Source of the DNA: DAIQNV01 sp036788215
Lineage (GTDB): Bacteria; Planctomycetota; Phycisphaerae; Phycisphaerales; UBA1924
Direction of reading: 5' to 3'
NCBI GenBank assembly: GCA_036788215.1
Contig: DAIQNV010000046.1
Span: 1 to 24,967, forward strand
DNA: 24,967 bases
The notes under the pieces are model-generated. The model was not told where the DNA came from and ran no database searches. It saw only the letters and a list, made by a program, of their open reading frames with translations. This document shows positions 7,456-14,697 of this stretch, one piece after another. Within the stretch, counting starts at the first letter, position 1. Each line of letters starts with the position of its first letter. The position numbers were made by a program, and so were the translations under genes.

Positions 7456-8874
7456 TCAGCGACGCCGACGCCCCGCCCACGCGAGCCCGATCGCCGCGAA
7501 GGCCGCCGTTCCCGGCGCCGGAATCAGCGGGGCCAGATCGACGGTCGCGAGGAAGTCGATGGAAGGGCCCCCGTCTCGGAACGCACCGGCGAACACGAGC
7601 CTGTTGTCCGCGTCGACCGCCAGATCGTGGATGCTGGACAGCGTGCCCCCGAAGATCGCGTCGCCCTGGCTGATGATCTCGGTGATTTCGGCGGTCAGGA
7701 GGTTCATCGCGTAGATCGCGTTGCTGCCGACGTCCGAGCGACCGACGAAGACCATCAGGCCGTCGTCGGTGGCGTCGAGGCTTCCGGTGAGCAGCTCGAA
7801 CGCACCGCCATCGGGCGCCGCGTCGCCGACCTCGAGGACGACGGTCGTCCCGGTATCGCTTAGGATCGCGTAGGCGTCGGTGCCGGAGGCGGCGCCGAAG
7901 GTGTCGCTGATCTCGATGTTCGCGACCGCCGACCCGTCGGAAAGCCAGTTGGTGTCAAAGACAGCCGAGATGAACCGGCCCGGTCCCAGCGGGTCGCCCG
8001 AGGCCGCGAGCAACCTCGCGTCGAAGCCCGTCGACGAAGGGTCACCGCCGCCACCCGCGGCGGGGGTCAGGCGCAGGGCGGTGCGCCCCGGACCGACGCC
8101 TGAGCTGAGCGACGCGTTCAGTCCGATGGACCCGTCCGCGAAGGTTTCGATGGCGCGCGAGGCGCCGTAGACCGGGGCATCGCCCCCCACGCCCCCGAAC
8201 GACCGGCCCTGTCGCAGAAGCGTCCTGGCGGGCTCGCCTGTGCCTTCGCGGTAGTACGACACCGCGTCTTCGAGGATCTGGCCGCCGGGGCCGGCGATCG
8301 TCGAGCGGACCGCGACATTGCCGGCGTTATCGATGTCGTAGGTGGCGAGGCTCTGGCCCCCGGGGCCGAAGCTGCGGTGTACGAAACCGGGGATGACCAG
8401 CCCGTTCGCGTCGACGACGGGGTCCGAGTTGTCGAGGATCGTCGTGAATGAGCCGACGCTGTCGTACCGCACAACCCGGTTGACGAACGCCCCCTTGACC
8501 CGCCTGCTCGTCTCGACGACGACCTGGCCCGCGTCGTTGATCCGCGGGCCGAAGAACGCGAGCGGGCCCCCCGTCGTATCGGCCGAGCCACCACGATCGA
8601 TCTGCGTCGCCCCCCCGCCCGCGATCTGCGAGGTCGCGAGCAGGCGGTTGTCGAGCGTGCCGGCGGGCGTTCCCGAGAGGGCGGCGGTCCACGCGACGCC
8701 ACCGGCGTTGTTGACATCGAACGCGCGATCCAGGGACGAGACCACGCTGCCGTCGTTCAGAACGTCGCCTTCGGTGACGATCGCCCGGAAAGTGAACGGC
8801 TGCGCGGTCGCGGTCGACGCGGCCGCTGCGACGAGCGAAGCGGCGGAGACCGCCGCGAAGGAGCAAAAACGCAT
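7456..8874 (-). CDS. Secreted NxxG-repeat protein with PEP-CTERM-like anchor
   Basis: The predicted protein has 472 residues. It has a cleavable signal peptide (about 1-24, ending STATA) and a body with spaced Asn-Ala-Gly units: VNNAGGVAW, INDAGQVVV, IDNAGNVAV and related SDGS/ADGS variants. These resemble the NxxGxxAF-type tandem repeat proteins common in planctomycetes. The C-terminus is PAPG, a hydrophobic helix, then RRRR, which matches the PEP-CTERM sorting signal recognised by exosortase; the motif here is PAPG rather than classical PEP. The likely fate is export and surface anchoring after tail cleavage. The function is unknown. The ATG at 8874 is supported by AGGAG eight bases upstream. 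A longer open frame upstream (to 9918) is low-complexity and overlaps the VIT gene, so it was not used. Confidence 0.8.
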   Translation of the reverse strand: MRFCSFAAVSAASLVAAAASTATAQPFTFRAIVTEGDVLNDGSVVSSLDRAFDVNNAGGVAWTAALSGTPAGTLDNRLLATSQIAGGGATQIDRGGSADTTGGPLAFFGPRINDAGQVVVETSRRVKGAFVNRVVRYDSVGSFTTILDNSDPVVDANGLVIPGFVHRSFGPGGQSLATYDIDNAGNVAVRSTIAGPGGQILEDAVSYYREGTGEPARTLLRQGRSFGGVGGDAPVYGASRAIETFADGSIGLNASLSSGVGPGRTALRLTPAAGGGGDPSSTGFDARLLAASGDPLGPGRFISAVFDTNWLSDGSAVANIEISDTFGAASGTDAYAILSDTGTTVVLEVGDAAPDGGAFELLTGSLDATDDGLMVFVGRSDVGSNAIYAMNLLTAEITEIISQGDAIFGGTLSSIHDLAVDADNRLVFAGAFRDGGPSIDFLATVDLAPLIPAPGTAAFAAIGLAWAGRRRR

Positions 8875-9104
8875 GTATCCGTCTCCTGCAGGGGAGTGTG
8901 CCGACGCGGGAGTGCGCGTGGGCATCGCTGGAAGACATACCCCAGACCCGGACGATGACCAGCAAGTTCGGAAATATCCCTCCCCGGGATGGGTGCATTG
9001 TTGCCTGGGCGTGCGATGAGACGGGGGGCCCCATGGTTTGCCTTGGCAAGCGCCAGCAGCACCTCGCGGGACGGTGTCCCCAAGGACCACCGGCAAGGCT
9101 GTGG

Positions 9105-9713
9105 CTAGACGAGTCCCTTCAGGACCCACCCCACCGCGTACGCGACGCCGGCGGCGGCGCCCCCAATAAGGAGCGTCTCGGCGGCACCCTTGACGGGGCT
9201 GCGGCGCGTGACGCGGCCCTTCATGACGCCGATGACGCAGAAGGCGAGGGCGGTCCCGAGGGTGCTGAGGGTGAAGGTCCACCGTTCCATGGGCACGACC
9301 AGCCCGAGCAGGAAGGGCACGAGGGGGGTCGTCCCCAGGACCACGAACGAGACAAAGGTGACGGTCGCGGCCCGCCGGGCGGTGCGCTCGACGCCCTTGG
9401 CGGCGGGGCCTCGGGGGTCGTCGCGGGTTTCGCGCTGGTGGTCGGCCTTGGTGGAGAGGTAGTTGCCCGCGGCCATGGCGAAGCCATCGCCCAGGAGGTT
9501 GGCGAGGCCCAGGACGAGGACGATGGCGGGGCTGAGGCCGGCGCCGGCGACGCCTGCGACGACGGCGAAGGTGGTGACGGTGCCATCGATGCCTCCGTAG
9601 ACGAACTCGCGGAGCCAGCTGTCGGGCGGGGGGGCGGCCCCATCGCCCCCCACCTCCCCCACCTCCCCCACGCCCTCCCGCCCCTTGGCCATCCCGTCGC
9701 CGGATACATCCAT
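9105..9713 (-). CDS. VIT1/CCC1 family iron/manganese transporter
   Basis: A 202-residue inner-membrane protein with about five hydrophobic segments. Conserved sequence is YGGIDGTVTTFAVVAG in the first helix, then LVLGLANLLGDGFAMAAGNYL, the signature of Fe2+/Mn2+ transporters that move metal out of the cytoplasm. A charged cytoplasmic loop (STKADHQRETRDDPRG) separates helices 2 and 3, as in the family, although it is short. The N-terminal 25 or so residues are Gly/Glu-rich and encoded partly by a 9-bp tandem repeat (CACCTCCCC on the plus strand, 9651-9668). The start was set at ATG 9713, where GAGGT lies five bases upstream; GTG 9731 is an alternative. It is divergent from purE. Confidence 0.85.
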   Translation of the reverse strand: MDVSGDGMAKGREGVGEVGEVGGDGAAPPPDSWLREFVYGGIDGTVTTFAVVAGVAGAGLSPAIVLVLGLANLLGDGFAMAAGNYLSTKADHQRETRDDPRGPAAKGVERTARRAATVTFVSFVVLGTTPLVPFLLGLVVPMERWTFTLSTLGTALAFCVIGVMKGRVTRRSPVKGAAETLLIGGAAAGVAYAVGWVLKGLV

Positions 9714-9894
9714 GCGCCACCTCGCTTCCACCGAACGCTACGACACGCCCGGGGCGCACCCGCCCGCTTTCGTCGCCCACACCCCAAATGAGACCCACTC
9801 GCGACGAAGGGTCGATCGGTGCCGCTATGCGACGCGCCGCGTCGCGTCGTGCAAGCCCGACCGCCGTTTGTCGTCTGCGGTTTGCCGCTCCCCC

Positions 9895-9955
9895 CATTGC
9901 CCACTGCCCATTGCCCATTGCCCCGCCGATGGCCGATGGCCGATCCCCGATCCCC
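9895..9955. repeat. Heptanucleotide tandem repeat array upstream of purE
   Basis: Four 7-base units (CATTGCC at 9895, CACTGCC at 9902, CATTGCC at 9909 and 9916), five intervening bases, then GATGGCC twice (9928, 9935) and GATCCCC twice (9942, 9949). The strict 7-base period suggests slippage-driven expansion. It ends ten bases before the purE -10 box. Confidence 0.85.
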
Positions 9956-9964
9956 TCCTCCCCC

Positions 9965-9970
9965 TACCCT
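9965..9970 (+). promoter_or_regulatory. Candidate -10 box for leaderless purE transcript
   Basis: TACCCT is followed by six bases (ATCTTC) and the purE ATG. There is no Shine-Dalgarno sequence. The geometry is the same as before hisS, nuoG and fabD. Confidence 0.45.
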
Positions 9971-9976
9971 ATCTTC

Positions 9977-10483
9977 ATGTCACCTCCGCTCGTCGCCATC
10001 GTCATGGGCAGCCGCTCCGACTGGGAGACCATGGCGCACGCCGCGGAGACGCTGGCGGCGCTCGGCATCCCTTTCGAGACGCGGGTCGTCTCCGCGCACC
10101 GGACGCCGGACCTGTTGTTTGAGTTCGCCTCGACCGCCCGTGACCGGGGCCTGCGCGTGATCATCGCGGGCGCCGGGGGCGCGGCCCACCTCCCGGGCAT
10201 GCTCGCCAGCAAGACCCCCGTCCCGATCCTGGGCGTCCCCGTGCAGTCCAAGGCCCTGAACGGGCTCGACTCGCTGCTTTCCATCGCCCAGATGCCCGCG
10301 GGCATCCCCGTCGGCACCCTCGCGATCGGGAAGGCGGGGGCGATCAACGCCGCCCTGCTCGCGGTCGCGATGCTCGCCACGACCGACGACGCCATCGCCA
10401 GTCGCCTCGACGCCTACCGCGAGGCCCAGACCACCCGCGTCCTGAACGACCCTGACCCGAGCCGGCCCGCGCCGAACCACTGA
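9977..10483 (+). CDS. purE: N5-carboxyaminoimidazole ribonucleotide mutase
   Basis: Class I PurE moves the carboxyl group of N5-CAIR to give CAIR in purine synthesis. The protein has 168 residues, the usual size. It starts with VAIVMGSRSDWETM (substrate phosphate loop), followed by VVSAHRTPD with the catalytic His41, AGAGGAAHLPGM, and GVPVQSKALNGLDSLLSI with MPAGIPVGTLAIG. The last dozen residues are a Pro/Asp-rich tail. It is followed 17 bp later by purK, whose product is the substrate of PurE. Having both genes confirms the bacterial two-step carboxylation route. Confidence 0.96.
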   Translation: MSPPLVAIVMGSRSDWETMAHAAETLAALGIPFETRVVSAHRTPDLLFEFASTARDRGLRVIIAGAGGAAHLPGMLASKTPVPILGVPVQSKALNGLDSLLSIAQMPAGIPVGTLAIGKAGAINAALLAVAMLATTDDAIASRLDAYREAQTTRVLNDPDPSRPAPNH

Positions 10484-10500
10484 GCAGGCGAGCACCCACG

Positions 10501-11634
10501 ATGACCACGACCATCGGCATCCTGGGGGGCGGGCAGCTTGGGCGGATGCTCGCCCGGGCCGGGGCGGCCCTCGACATCGAGGTCCGGTGCTACGACGCCT
10601 CGCCCGGGGCGTGCGCGGGGGATGTGTGCGCGTTGACGGTGGGTGCGTTTGACGATGCGGAGGCGATCGCGGCGTTTGCGGAGGGGTGCGACGCGGTCAC
10701 GTATGAGTTTGAGAATGTGCCGGTGGTGCCGATGCGGGCGCTGGAGGCGCGGGGTGTCGCGGTGCACCCTTCGAGCCGCTCGCTGGAGGTGGCGCAGGAT
10801 CGGCTGCTGGAGCGGCAGCTGTTCGCGGAGCTGCAGATCCCGACGCCCAACTGGCTGGCGGTGAACTCTCCGGACGATCTGCGTCGGGCGCTGGAGCAAT
10901 TGGGTGGGCGGGCGATCCTGAAGACGCGGCGGTTCGGGTATGACGGGAAGGGGCAGGCGGTCTTCGAGTCGGCGGAGCAGGCGGAGGGTGCGTGGGCGGA
11001 TATCGGGGGGGCGCCGGCGATCCTGGATCGGATCGTGCCCTTCGTGCGGGAGATCTCGTGCGTCGCGGTGCGGGACCGTGAGGGGCGTGTGAGCGCGTAC
11101 CCGATCGGGTCGAACGCGCACTCGGGAGGGATTCTGCGGGAGAGCCTGGTGCCGGACGGGGGGGACGGGCGGGTGCACGGGGCGGCGGTGCGGGCTGCGG
11201 AGCGGGTGGCGGCGCTCCTGGGGCATGTGGGGGTGCTGGCGGTGGAGTTCTTTGTGACGGAATCGGGGGATCTCTTGGCGAACGAGATCGCGCCGCGGGT
11301 GCACAACACGGGGCACTGGACGATCGAGGGGGCGGAGGCGGGGCAGTTTGAGAACCACATGCGGGCGGTGGCTGGGCTGGGGCTGGGGGGGACCGGGTTT
11401 GCGCCCGGGGTGTCGGGCGCCGCGATGGTGAACCTGATCGGGGGGATTCCGGCGGACGCGGGGGCGCGGTGCGCGGAGGCGGGGCTGCACCTGCACAGTT
11501 ACAACAAGCCCGGCCGGCCCGGGCGGAAGGTGGGGCACGTGACGGTGGTGAACCCGACGGATCGGTCGCTCGGGGTGGCTCGCGAGCTGGCGGAGGGGGC
11601 GGTGCGGGCGGTGGGGGCGGTGGAGTCGGCGTAA
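10501..11634 (+). CDS. purK: 5-(carboxyamino)imidazole ribonucleotide synthase
   Basis: PurK uses ATP and bicarbonate to carboxylate AIR to N5-CAIR, the step before PurE. The protein has 377 residues. The N-terminal domain begins TTIGILGGGQLGRML. The ATP-grasp region carries ILKTRRFGYDGKGQ, EISCVAVRDREG and LAVEFFVTESGDLLANEIAPRVHNTGHWT. The ATG at 10501 has only a weak AGGCGAG site, consistent with translation coupled to purE. The coding strand becomes strikingly G-rich after the first third, unlike the C-rich purE. The next gene starts 10 bp after the stop. Confidence 0.96.
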   Translation: MTTTIGILGGGQLGRMLARAGAALDIEVRCYDASPGACAGDVCALTVGAFDDAEAIAAFAEGCDAVTYEFENVPVVPMRALEARGVAVHPSSRSLEVAQDRLLERQLFAELQIPTPNWLAVNSPDDLRRALEQLGGRAILKTRRFGYDGKGQAVFESAEQAEGAWADIGGAPAILDRIVPFVREISCVAVRDREGRVSAYPIGSNAHSGGILRESLVPDGGDGRVHGAAVRAAERVAALLGHVGVLAVEFFVTESGDLLANEIAPRVHNTGHWTIEGAEAGQFENHMRAVAGLGLGGTGFAPGVSGAAMVNLIGGIPADAGARCAEAGLHLHSYNKPGRPGRKVGHVTVVNPTDRSLGVARELAEGAVRAVGAVESA

Positions 11635-11644
11635 TCTGTGAGCG

Positions 11645-13006
11645 ATGAACGACCTTGCCCGAGAGCTGCGGAGCCGGATTGATGCGGGCGAGGCTGTCGT
11701 CGGGGTGGTGGGGCTCGGGTATGTGGGGCTGCCCCTGGTGGGCGCGATTCATGATGCGGGGCTGGCGGTCGTGGGGTATGACCGTGACCCGGAGAAGATC
11801 CGCAAGTTGCGGGAGGGTGTGTCGTACATCCGCACGGCGCGGGGGGATCTGATCCTGGAGCTGGCGCGGTCGGGGCGGTTTACGCCCACCGCGGACGCGG
11901 GGGAGCTTTCGCGGTGCGATGCGGTGCTGCTGTGCGTGCCGACGCCTCTTGGGCGGTATCGGGAGCCGGATCTGTCGTTCGTCCGCGCGAGCGCGGAGAT
12001 GGTGGCGAAGGTTTTGAAGCCCGGGGGGCTGGTGGTGCTGGAGAGCACGACCTATCCGGGGACGACGCGCGAGGAGGTGGTGGCGGCGCTCGAGGGGGCG
12101 GGGCGGAGGGTGGGGGTGGATGCGTTCTGCGCGTACAGCCCGGAGCGCGAGGATCCGGGGCGGGTGAGCCACGGGACGAAAACGACGCCCAAGCTGGTGG
12201 GCGGGGTGGACGGGGTGAGCGGGGAGCTGGCGGCGGGGCTGTACCGGAAGTTCGTGGACGAGGTGCACCTGGTGCGGACGGCGGAGGTGGCGGAGTCGGC
12301 GAAGCTGCTGGAGAACATCTATCGCGCGGTGAACATCGCGCTGGTGAACGAGCTCAAGGTGATCCTCGGGCACCAGGGGATCGACGTGTGGGAGGTGATC
12401 GAGGCGGCGAAGACGAAGCCCTTCGGGTTCCAAGCGTTCTATCCCGGGCCGGGGCTCGGGGGGCACTGCATCCCGATCGACCCCTACTACCTCGAGTGGT
12501 GGGCGCGGCGGAGCGGGGACACGACGCGGTTCATCGAGCTCGCGGGGGAGATCAACCGGCAGATGCCCGGGCGGGTGGTGCGCCGGGTGGGCGAGGCGCT
12601 GAACGCGTCGGGCAGGTCGCTGAGCGGGGCGTCGGTCCTGGTGGTGGGCGTGGCGTACAAAAAGGATGTCGACGACATACGCGAGAGCCCGGCGGCGGAG
12701 ATCATCACGCGCCTGCGGGAGGCGGGGGCGGGGGTGGGGTATCACGATCCGTTCGTGGGGCGGTTCCCGGCGATGCGGAAGTACGACATCGACCTGACGG
12801 GCGTGGAGCTGAGCGCGGAAGCGCTGGGCTCGGCGGACGCGGTGGTGATCGTGACGGACCACACGGACCTCGACTACGGGCTGGTCGCTCGCTCGGCGCG
12901 GCTGGTGGTGGACACGCGGAACGCGCTCGCGTCGCGCGGGCTGGCTCAGCACGACGGGACGGGGCGCGGCACACTCAGCGGCGGGGGCGAGCTATGGACG
13001 GCGTGA
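11645..13006 (+). CDS. Nucleotide-sugar 6-dehydrogenase (UDP-GlcNAc dehydrogenase type)
   Basis: A 453-residue UDP-glucose/GDP-mannose dehydrogenase family enzyme that oxidises C6 of a nucleotide sugar to the uronic acid with two NAD+. The NAD-binding motif is VGVVGLGYVGLPL (18-30). Downstream are YSPEREDPG, LLENIYRAVNIALVNEL and the catalytic-cysteine motif GLGGHCIPIDPYYL (Cys275). The C-terminal domain has VGVAYKKDVDDIRESP. YSPEREDPG together with GGHCIPIDPYYL resembles WbpA-like UDP-GlcNAc dehydrogenases more than UDP-glucose dehydrogenases, but the substrate is not proven. It lies 10 bp after purK. A TAATCT box overlapping the purK stop is seven bases before the ATG, so it may have its own start. 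It overlaps the next gene by 13 bp, which suggests coupling. Confidence 0.9.
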   Translation: MNDLARELRSRIDAGEAVVGVVGLGYVGLPLVGAIHDAGLAVVGYDRDPEKIRKLREGVSYIRTARGDLILELARSGRFTPTADAGELSRCDAVLLCVPTPLGRYREPDLSFVRASAEMVAKVLKPGGLVVLESTTYPGTTREEVVAALEGAGRRVGVDAFCAYSPEREDPGRVSHGTKTTPKLVGGVDGVSGELAAGLYRKFVDEVHLVRTAEVAESAKLLENIYRAVNIALVNELKVILGHQGIDVWEVIEAAKTKPFGFQAFYPGPGLGGHCIPIDPYYLEWWARRSGDTTRFIELAGEINRQMPGRVVRRVGEALNASGRSLSGASVLVVGVAYKKDVDDIRESPAAEIITRLREAGAGVGYHDPFVGRFPAMRKYDIDLTGVELSAEALGSADAVVIVTDHTDLDYGLVARSARLVVDTRNALASRGLAQHDGTGRGTLSGGGELWTA

Positions 13007-13605
13007 GCAGCGGGATGGTCGAGTGGCTCCGGGGCGAGGTCGCGGATGCGCGGGCGGTGCTCGAGGCGATGGCGGGGGATGAGGCGATCGTCGAAGGGAC
13101 GGGGGAGCTGATCGAGCGGATCGCGGAGAGCGTCCGGGCGGGGCACAAGGTGCTGGCGTGCGGCAACGGGGGCTCCGCGGCGGACGCGATGCACTTCTGC
13201 GAGGAGCTGACGGGCCGCTACCGGGACGACCGGCCCGCGATCGCGGCGGTCGCGTGCGTGGACCCGGGGCACCTGACCTGCGTGGCGAACGACTACGGGT
13301 TCGACCGGGTGTTCAGCCGCTGGGTGGAGGCGCTGGGCCGGCCCGGGGACGTGCTGGTGGTGCTGAGCACGAGCGGGAACTCGGCGAACGTGATCCACGC
13401 GGTGGAGGCGGCGGCGGAGCGGGGGGTGACGACTGCGGCCTTCCTTGGGGGGGACGGGGGGAAGCTGGCGGGGCGGTGCGACCTGGAGATCGTGGTGCCC
13501 GGCGAGGTGGGCGGGCGGCGGGTGCGGTCGGACCGGATCCAGGAGTTGCACATGCTGCTGCTGCACGCGGTGGTGGGCGGGGTGGAGAAGGCGGTGTTTG
13601 GGTAG
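12994..13605 (+). CDS. gmhA: SIS-domain phosphoheptose isomerase-like protein
   Basis: A 203-residue protein with a single SIS domain. It has CGNGGSAADAMHFCEELTGRY, LSTSGNSANVIHAVEAA and the C-terminal RIQELHMLLLHAVVGGVE, all typical of GmhA, which converts sedoheptulose 7-phosphate to D-glycero-manno-heptose 7-phosphate in the cytoplasm. The ATG at 12994 lies inside the end of the dehydrogenase gene and follows a G-rich GGGGGCGAG site; ATG 13015 would also fit. Other ADP- or GDP-heptose genes (hldE, gmhB) are not in the window, so the heptose role is a family-level inference. It may instead isomerise a related sugar phosphate for the same polysaccharide as the dehydrogenase. Confidence 0.85.
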   Translation: MDGVSSGMVEWLRGEVADARAVLEAMAGDEAIVEGTGELIERIAESVRAGHKVLACGNGGSAADAMHFCEELTGRYRDDRPAIAAVACVDPGHLTCVANDYGFDRVFSRWVEALGRPGDVLVVLSTSGNSANVIHAVEAAAERGVTTAAFLGGDGGKLAGRCDLEIVVPGEVGGRRVRSDRIQELHMLLLHAVVGGVEKAVFG

Positions 13606-13613
13606 GGCAATGC

Positions 13614-13713
13614 GGTGCCCCGACCCGCCCGCAGGGCGCGTCGGGTGTTGGGGGTGGGAACGAACAGTTGGTGACGGGCGGCCCGAAGCGCCCTTCGCGC
13701 GGTTCGGGGCACC
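13614..13713. repeat. Paired REP element (BIME-like), copy C
   Basis: A 100-bp unit made of two REP hairpins in inverted orientation. The left hairpin is 13614-13645 (GGTGC, arm CCCGACCCGCCC, loop GCA, arm GGGCGCGTCGGG). A 36-bp spacer follows, then the right hairpin 13682-13713, which is the reverse complement form ending GGGGCACC. It starts eight bases after the gmhA stop codon. It appears identical base for base to copy D. Confidence 0.9.
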
Positions 13714-13764
13714 GAGGGAATGGGGCACCGGAAAATCAGATCAGACGCAAGATCGTGGGCCTGT

Positions 13765-13864
13765 GGTGCCCCGACCCGCCCGCAGGGCGCGTCGGGTGTT
13801 GGGGGTGGGAACGAACAGTTGGTGACGGGCGGCCCGAAGCGCCCTTCGCGCGGTTCGGGGCACC
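13765..13864. repeat. Paired REP element (BIME-like), copy D
   Basis: Second 100-bp unit, seemingly identical to copy C and in the same direction, 51 bp further on. The gap contains a stray GGGGCACC (13722-13729), which may be the relic of another REP end. The unit ends seven bases before the transposase stop codon, so it forms the 3' border of the RAYT gene. Confidence 0.9.
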
Positions 13865-13871
13865 GGGGGGG

Positions 13872-14417
13872 TCACCAGGGGATCGGATCCGCGCGTGGGA
13901 AAGCGCTGGTGTCTCCCGAATGCCAGACGGCGGAGGACCATCGCCAGTCGCTCGGATGGGGTGCGAGGCCTCGCTTGACCGGGTTGTTGTGGATGTACTG
14001 GAGTTTCTCGATGCACTCGTCGCGCGAACGGAGGTTGCGGTCGTAGCCGCCTCCGGCTTGCCAGAAGCGGGCCCGGCCGTCGGCTCGCGTGATGCGGCTC
14101 AGGATCGGCGCGTCAAGGTCACGCCATCGTCCGATCGCTTCCTGTGCGAGGGCTCGCTTCATCGCGGTGAGGCTTTGAGAAACCGGGAGGTCGGCGGGGT
14201 GCATCAGCAGATGCACATGCTCGGGCATGACGACCCAGGCGTAGAGACGAAAGCCGTCTCGGAGGCGGGTGTCGTCGAGGTGCGCGAGGAAGCGGTCGCG
14301 GATGGCGGGGTTGGTCAGGAGGGGGAGGCGCTGGAAAGTCGAGAAGGTCAGAAACCGGGCCCGGTGATCACCCTCGTGGCGCTTCATGCGGTGCTTGGAT
14401 GGCAGGTCCGGAGGCAT
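13872..14417 (-). CDS. REP-associated tyrosine transposase (RAYT, Y1/IS200-like)
   Basis: A 181-residue single-domain HUH endonuclease of the Y1 transposase family. The HUH motif is VMPEHVHLLMH with His67 and His69. The C-terminal half has FWQAGGGYDRNLRS and then LQYIHNNPVKRGL, in which Tyr141 is the candidate catalytic tyrosine, followed by DWRWSSA. This arrangement is that of RAYTs, which cut single-stranded REP hairpins, rather than of IS200/IS605 TnpA. ATG 14417 was chosen as the first in-frame start after the upstream REP; ATG 14387 (MKRHEGDH) is possible, and neither has a Shine-Dalgarno sequence. The frame stays open further upstream, but only by reading through REP copy E. The gene looks intact. 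It sits opposite to the flanking polysaccharide genes and separates them. Confidence 0.88.
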   Translation of the reverse strand: MPPDLPSKHRMKRHEGDHRARFLTFSTFQRLPLLTNPAIRDRFLAHLDDTRLRDGFRLYAWVVMPEHVHLLMHPADLPVSQSLTAMKRALAQEAIGRWRDLDAPILSRITRADGRARFWQAGGGYDRNLRSRDECIEKLQYIHNNPVKRGLAPHPSDWRWSSAVWHSGDTSAFPRADPIPW

Positions 14418-14446
14418 GGGGGGTGCGGTCGTCTTGGGTTGGTCGG

Positions 14447-14478
14447 CCCGAAGCGCCCTTCGGGCGGTTCGGGGCACC
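14447..14478 (-). repeat. REP hairpin, single copy E
   Basis: Same 32-base hairpin as copy A (arm CCCGAACCGCCC, loop GAA, arm GGGCGCTTCGGG, tag GGTGC first on the minus strand). It lies 29 bases upstream of the RAYT start, with its tag pointing away from the gene. It would be in the RAYT leader if transcription starts upstream. A partial echo, GGTTCGGG, follows at 14481-14488. Confidence 0.88.
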
Positions 14479-14697
14479 ACGGTTCGGGAGACCGGGTCAG
14501 CATACCTCTGATCGGAAGATGATTGGGGGAGGGAAGTTGGAGGTGGGCTGAGGCGCGGTCGGGGTGGTTGGGGTAGGCTTGTGCTGGACTTATGGGTCCG
14601 CTGCGCGTTCGCTTGGCGTGCTCCGGGACCGGATGGGCGATCGTGTTGGCAGCGGGTCTGGCCCCGGGGAAACCGGGGTGTGCGGACGGGAGGTCGG

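Larger units (their letters stand above)
13614..14478 (-). mobile_element. REPtron: RAYT transposase gene enclosed by REP repeats
   Basis: The element comprises two paired REP units (C and D), the RAYT gene at 13872-14417 and the single REP copy E. The repeats lie seven bases past the stop and 29 bases before the start of the gene. This gene-between-REPs layout is the hallmark of REP-associated tyrosine transposases in proteobacteria. The outer limits are set here by the outermost repeats; no target-site duplication was recognised. Confidence 0.75.

Noticed and set aside
8875..9918. N-terminal extension of the PEP-CTERM-like protein frame
   Set aside because: The extension runs through the VIT gene on the same strand in another frame and is Arg/Pro low-complexity. 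A signal peptide and a Shine-Dalgarno sequence mark the start at 8874.
10697..12952. 751-codon minus-strand frame
   Set aside because: It is antisense to purK and the dehydrogenase and is dominated by Pro, Arg and His with no recognisable domain.
13614..13864. CRISPR array
   Set aside because: There are only two 100-bp units with internal hairpin pairs and one 51-bp gap. No short regular repeats with unique spacers and no cas genes are present.
13158..14522. 454-codon plus-strand frame spanning gmhA, the REPs and the RAYT antisense
   Set aside because: It is out of frame with gmhA and translates repeats C and D, so it is a byproduct of GC-rich repeats.
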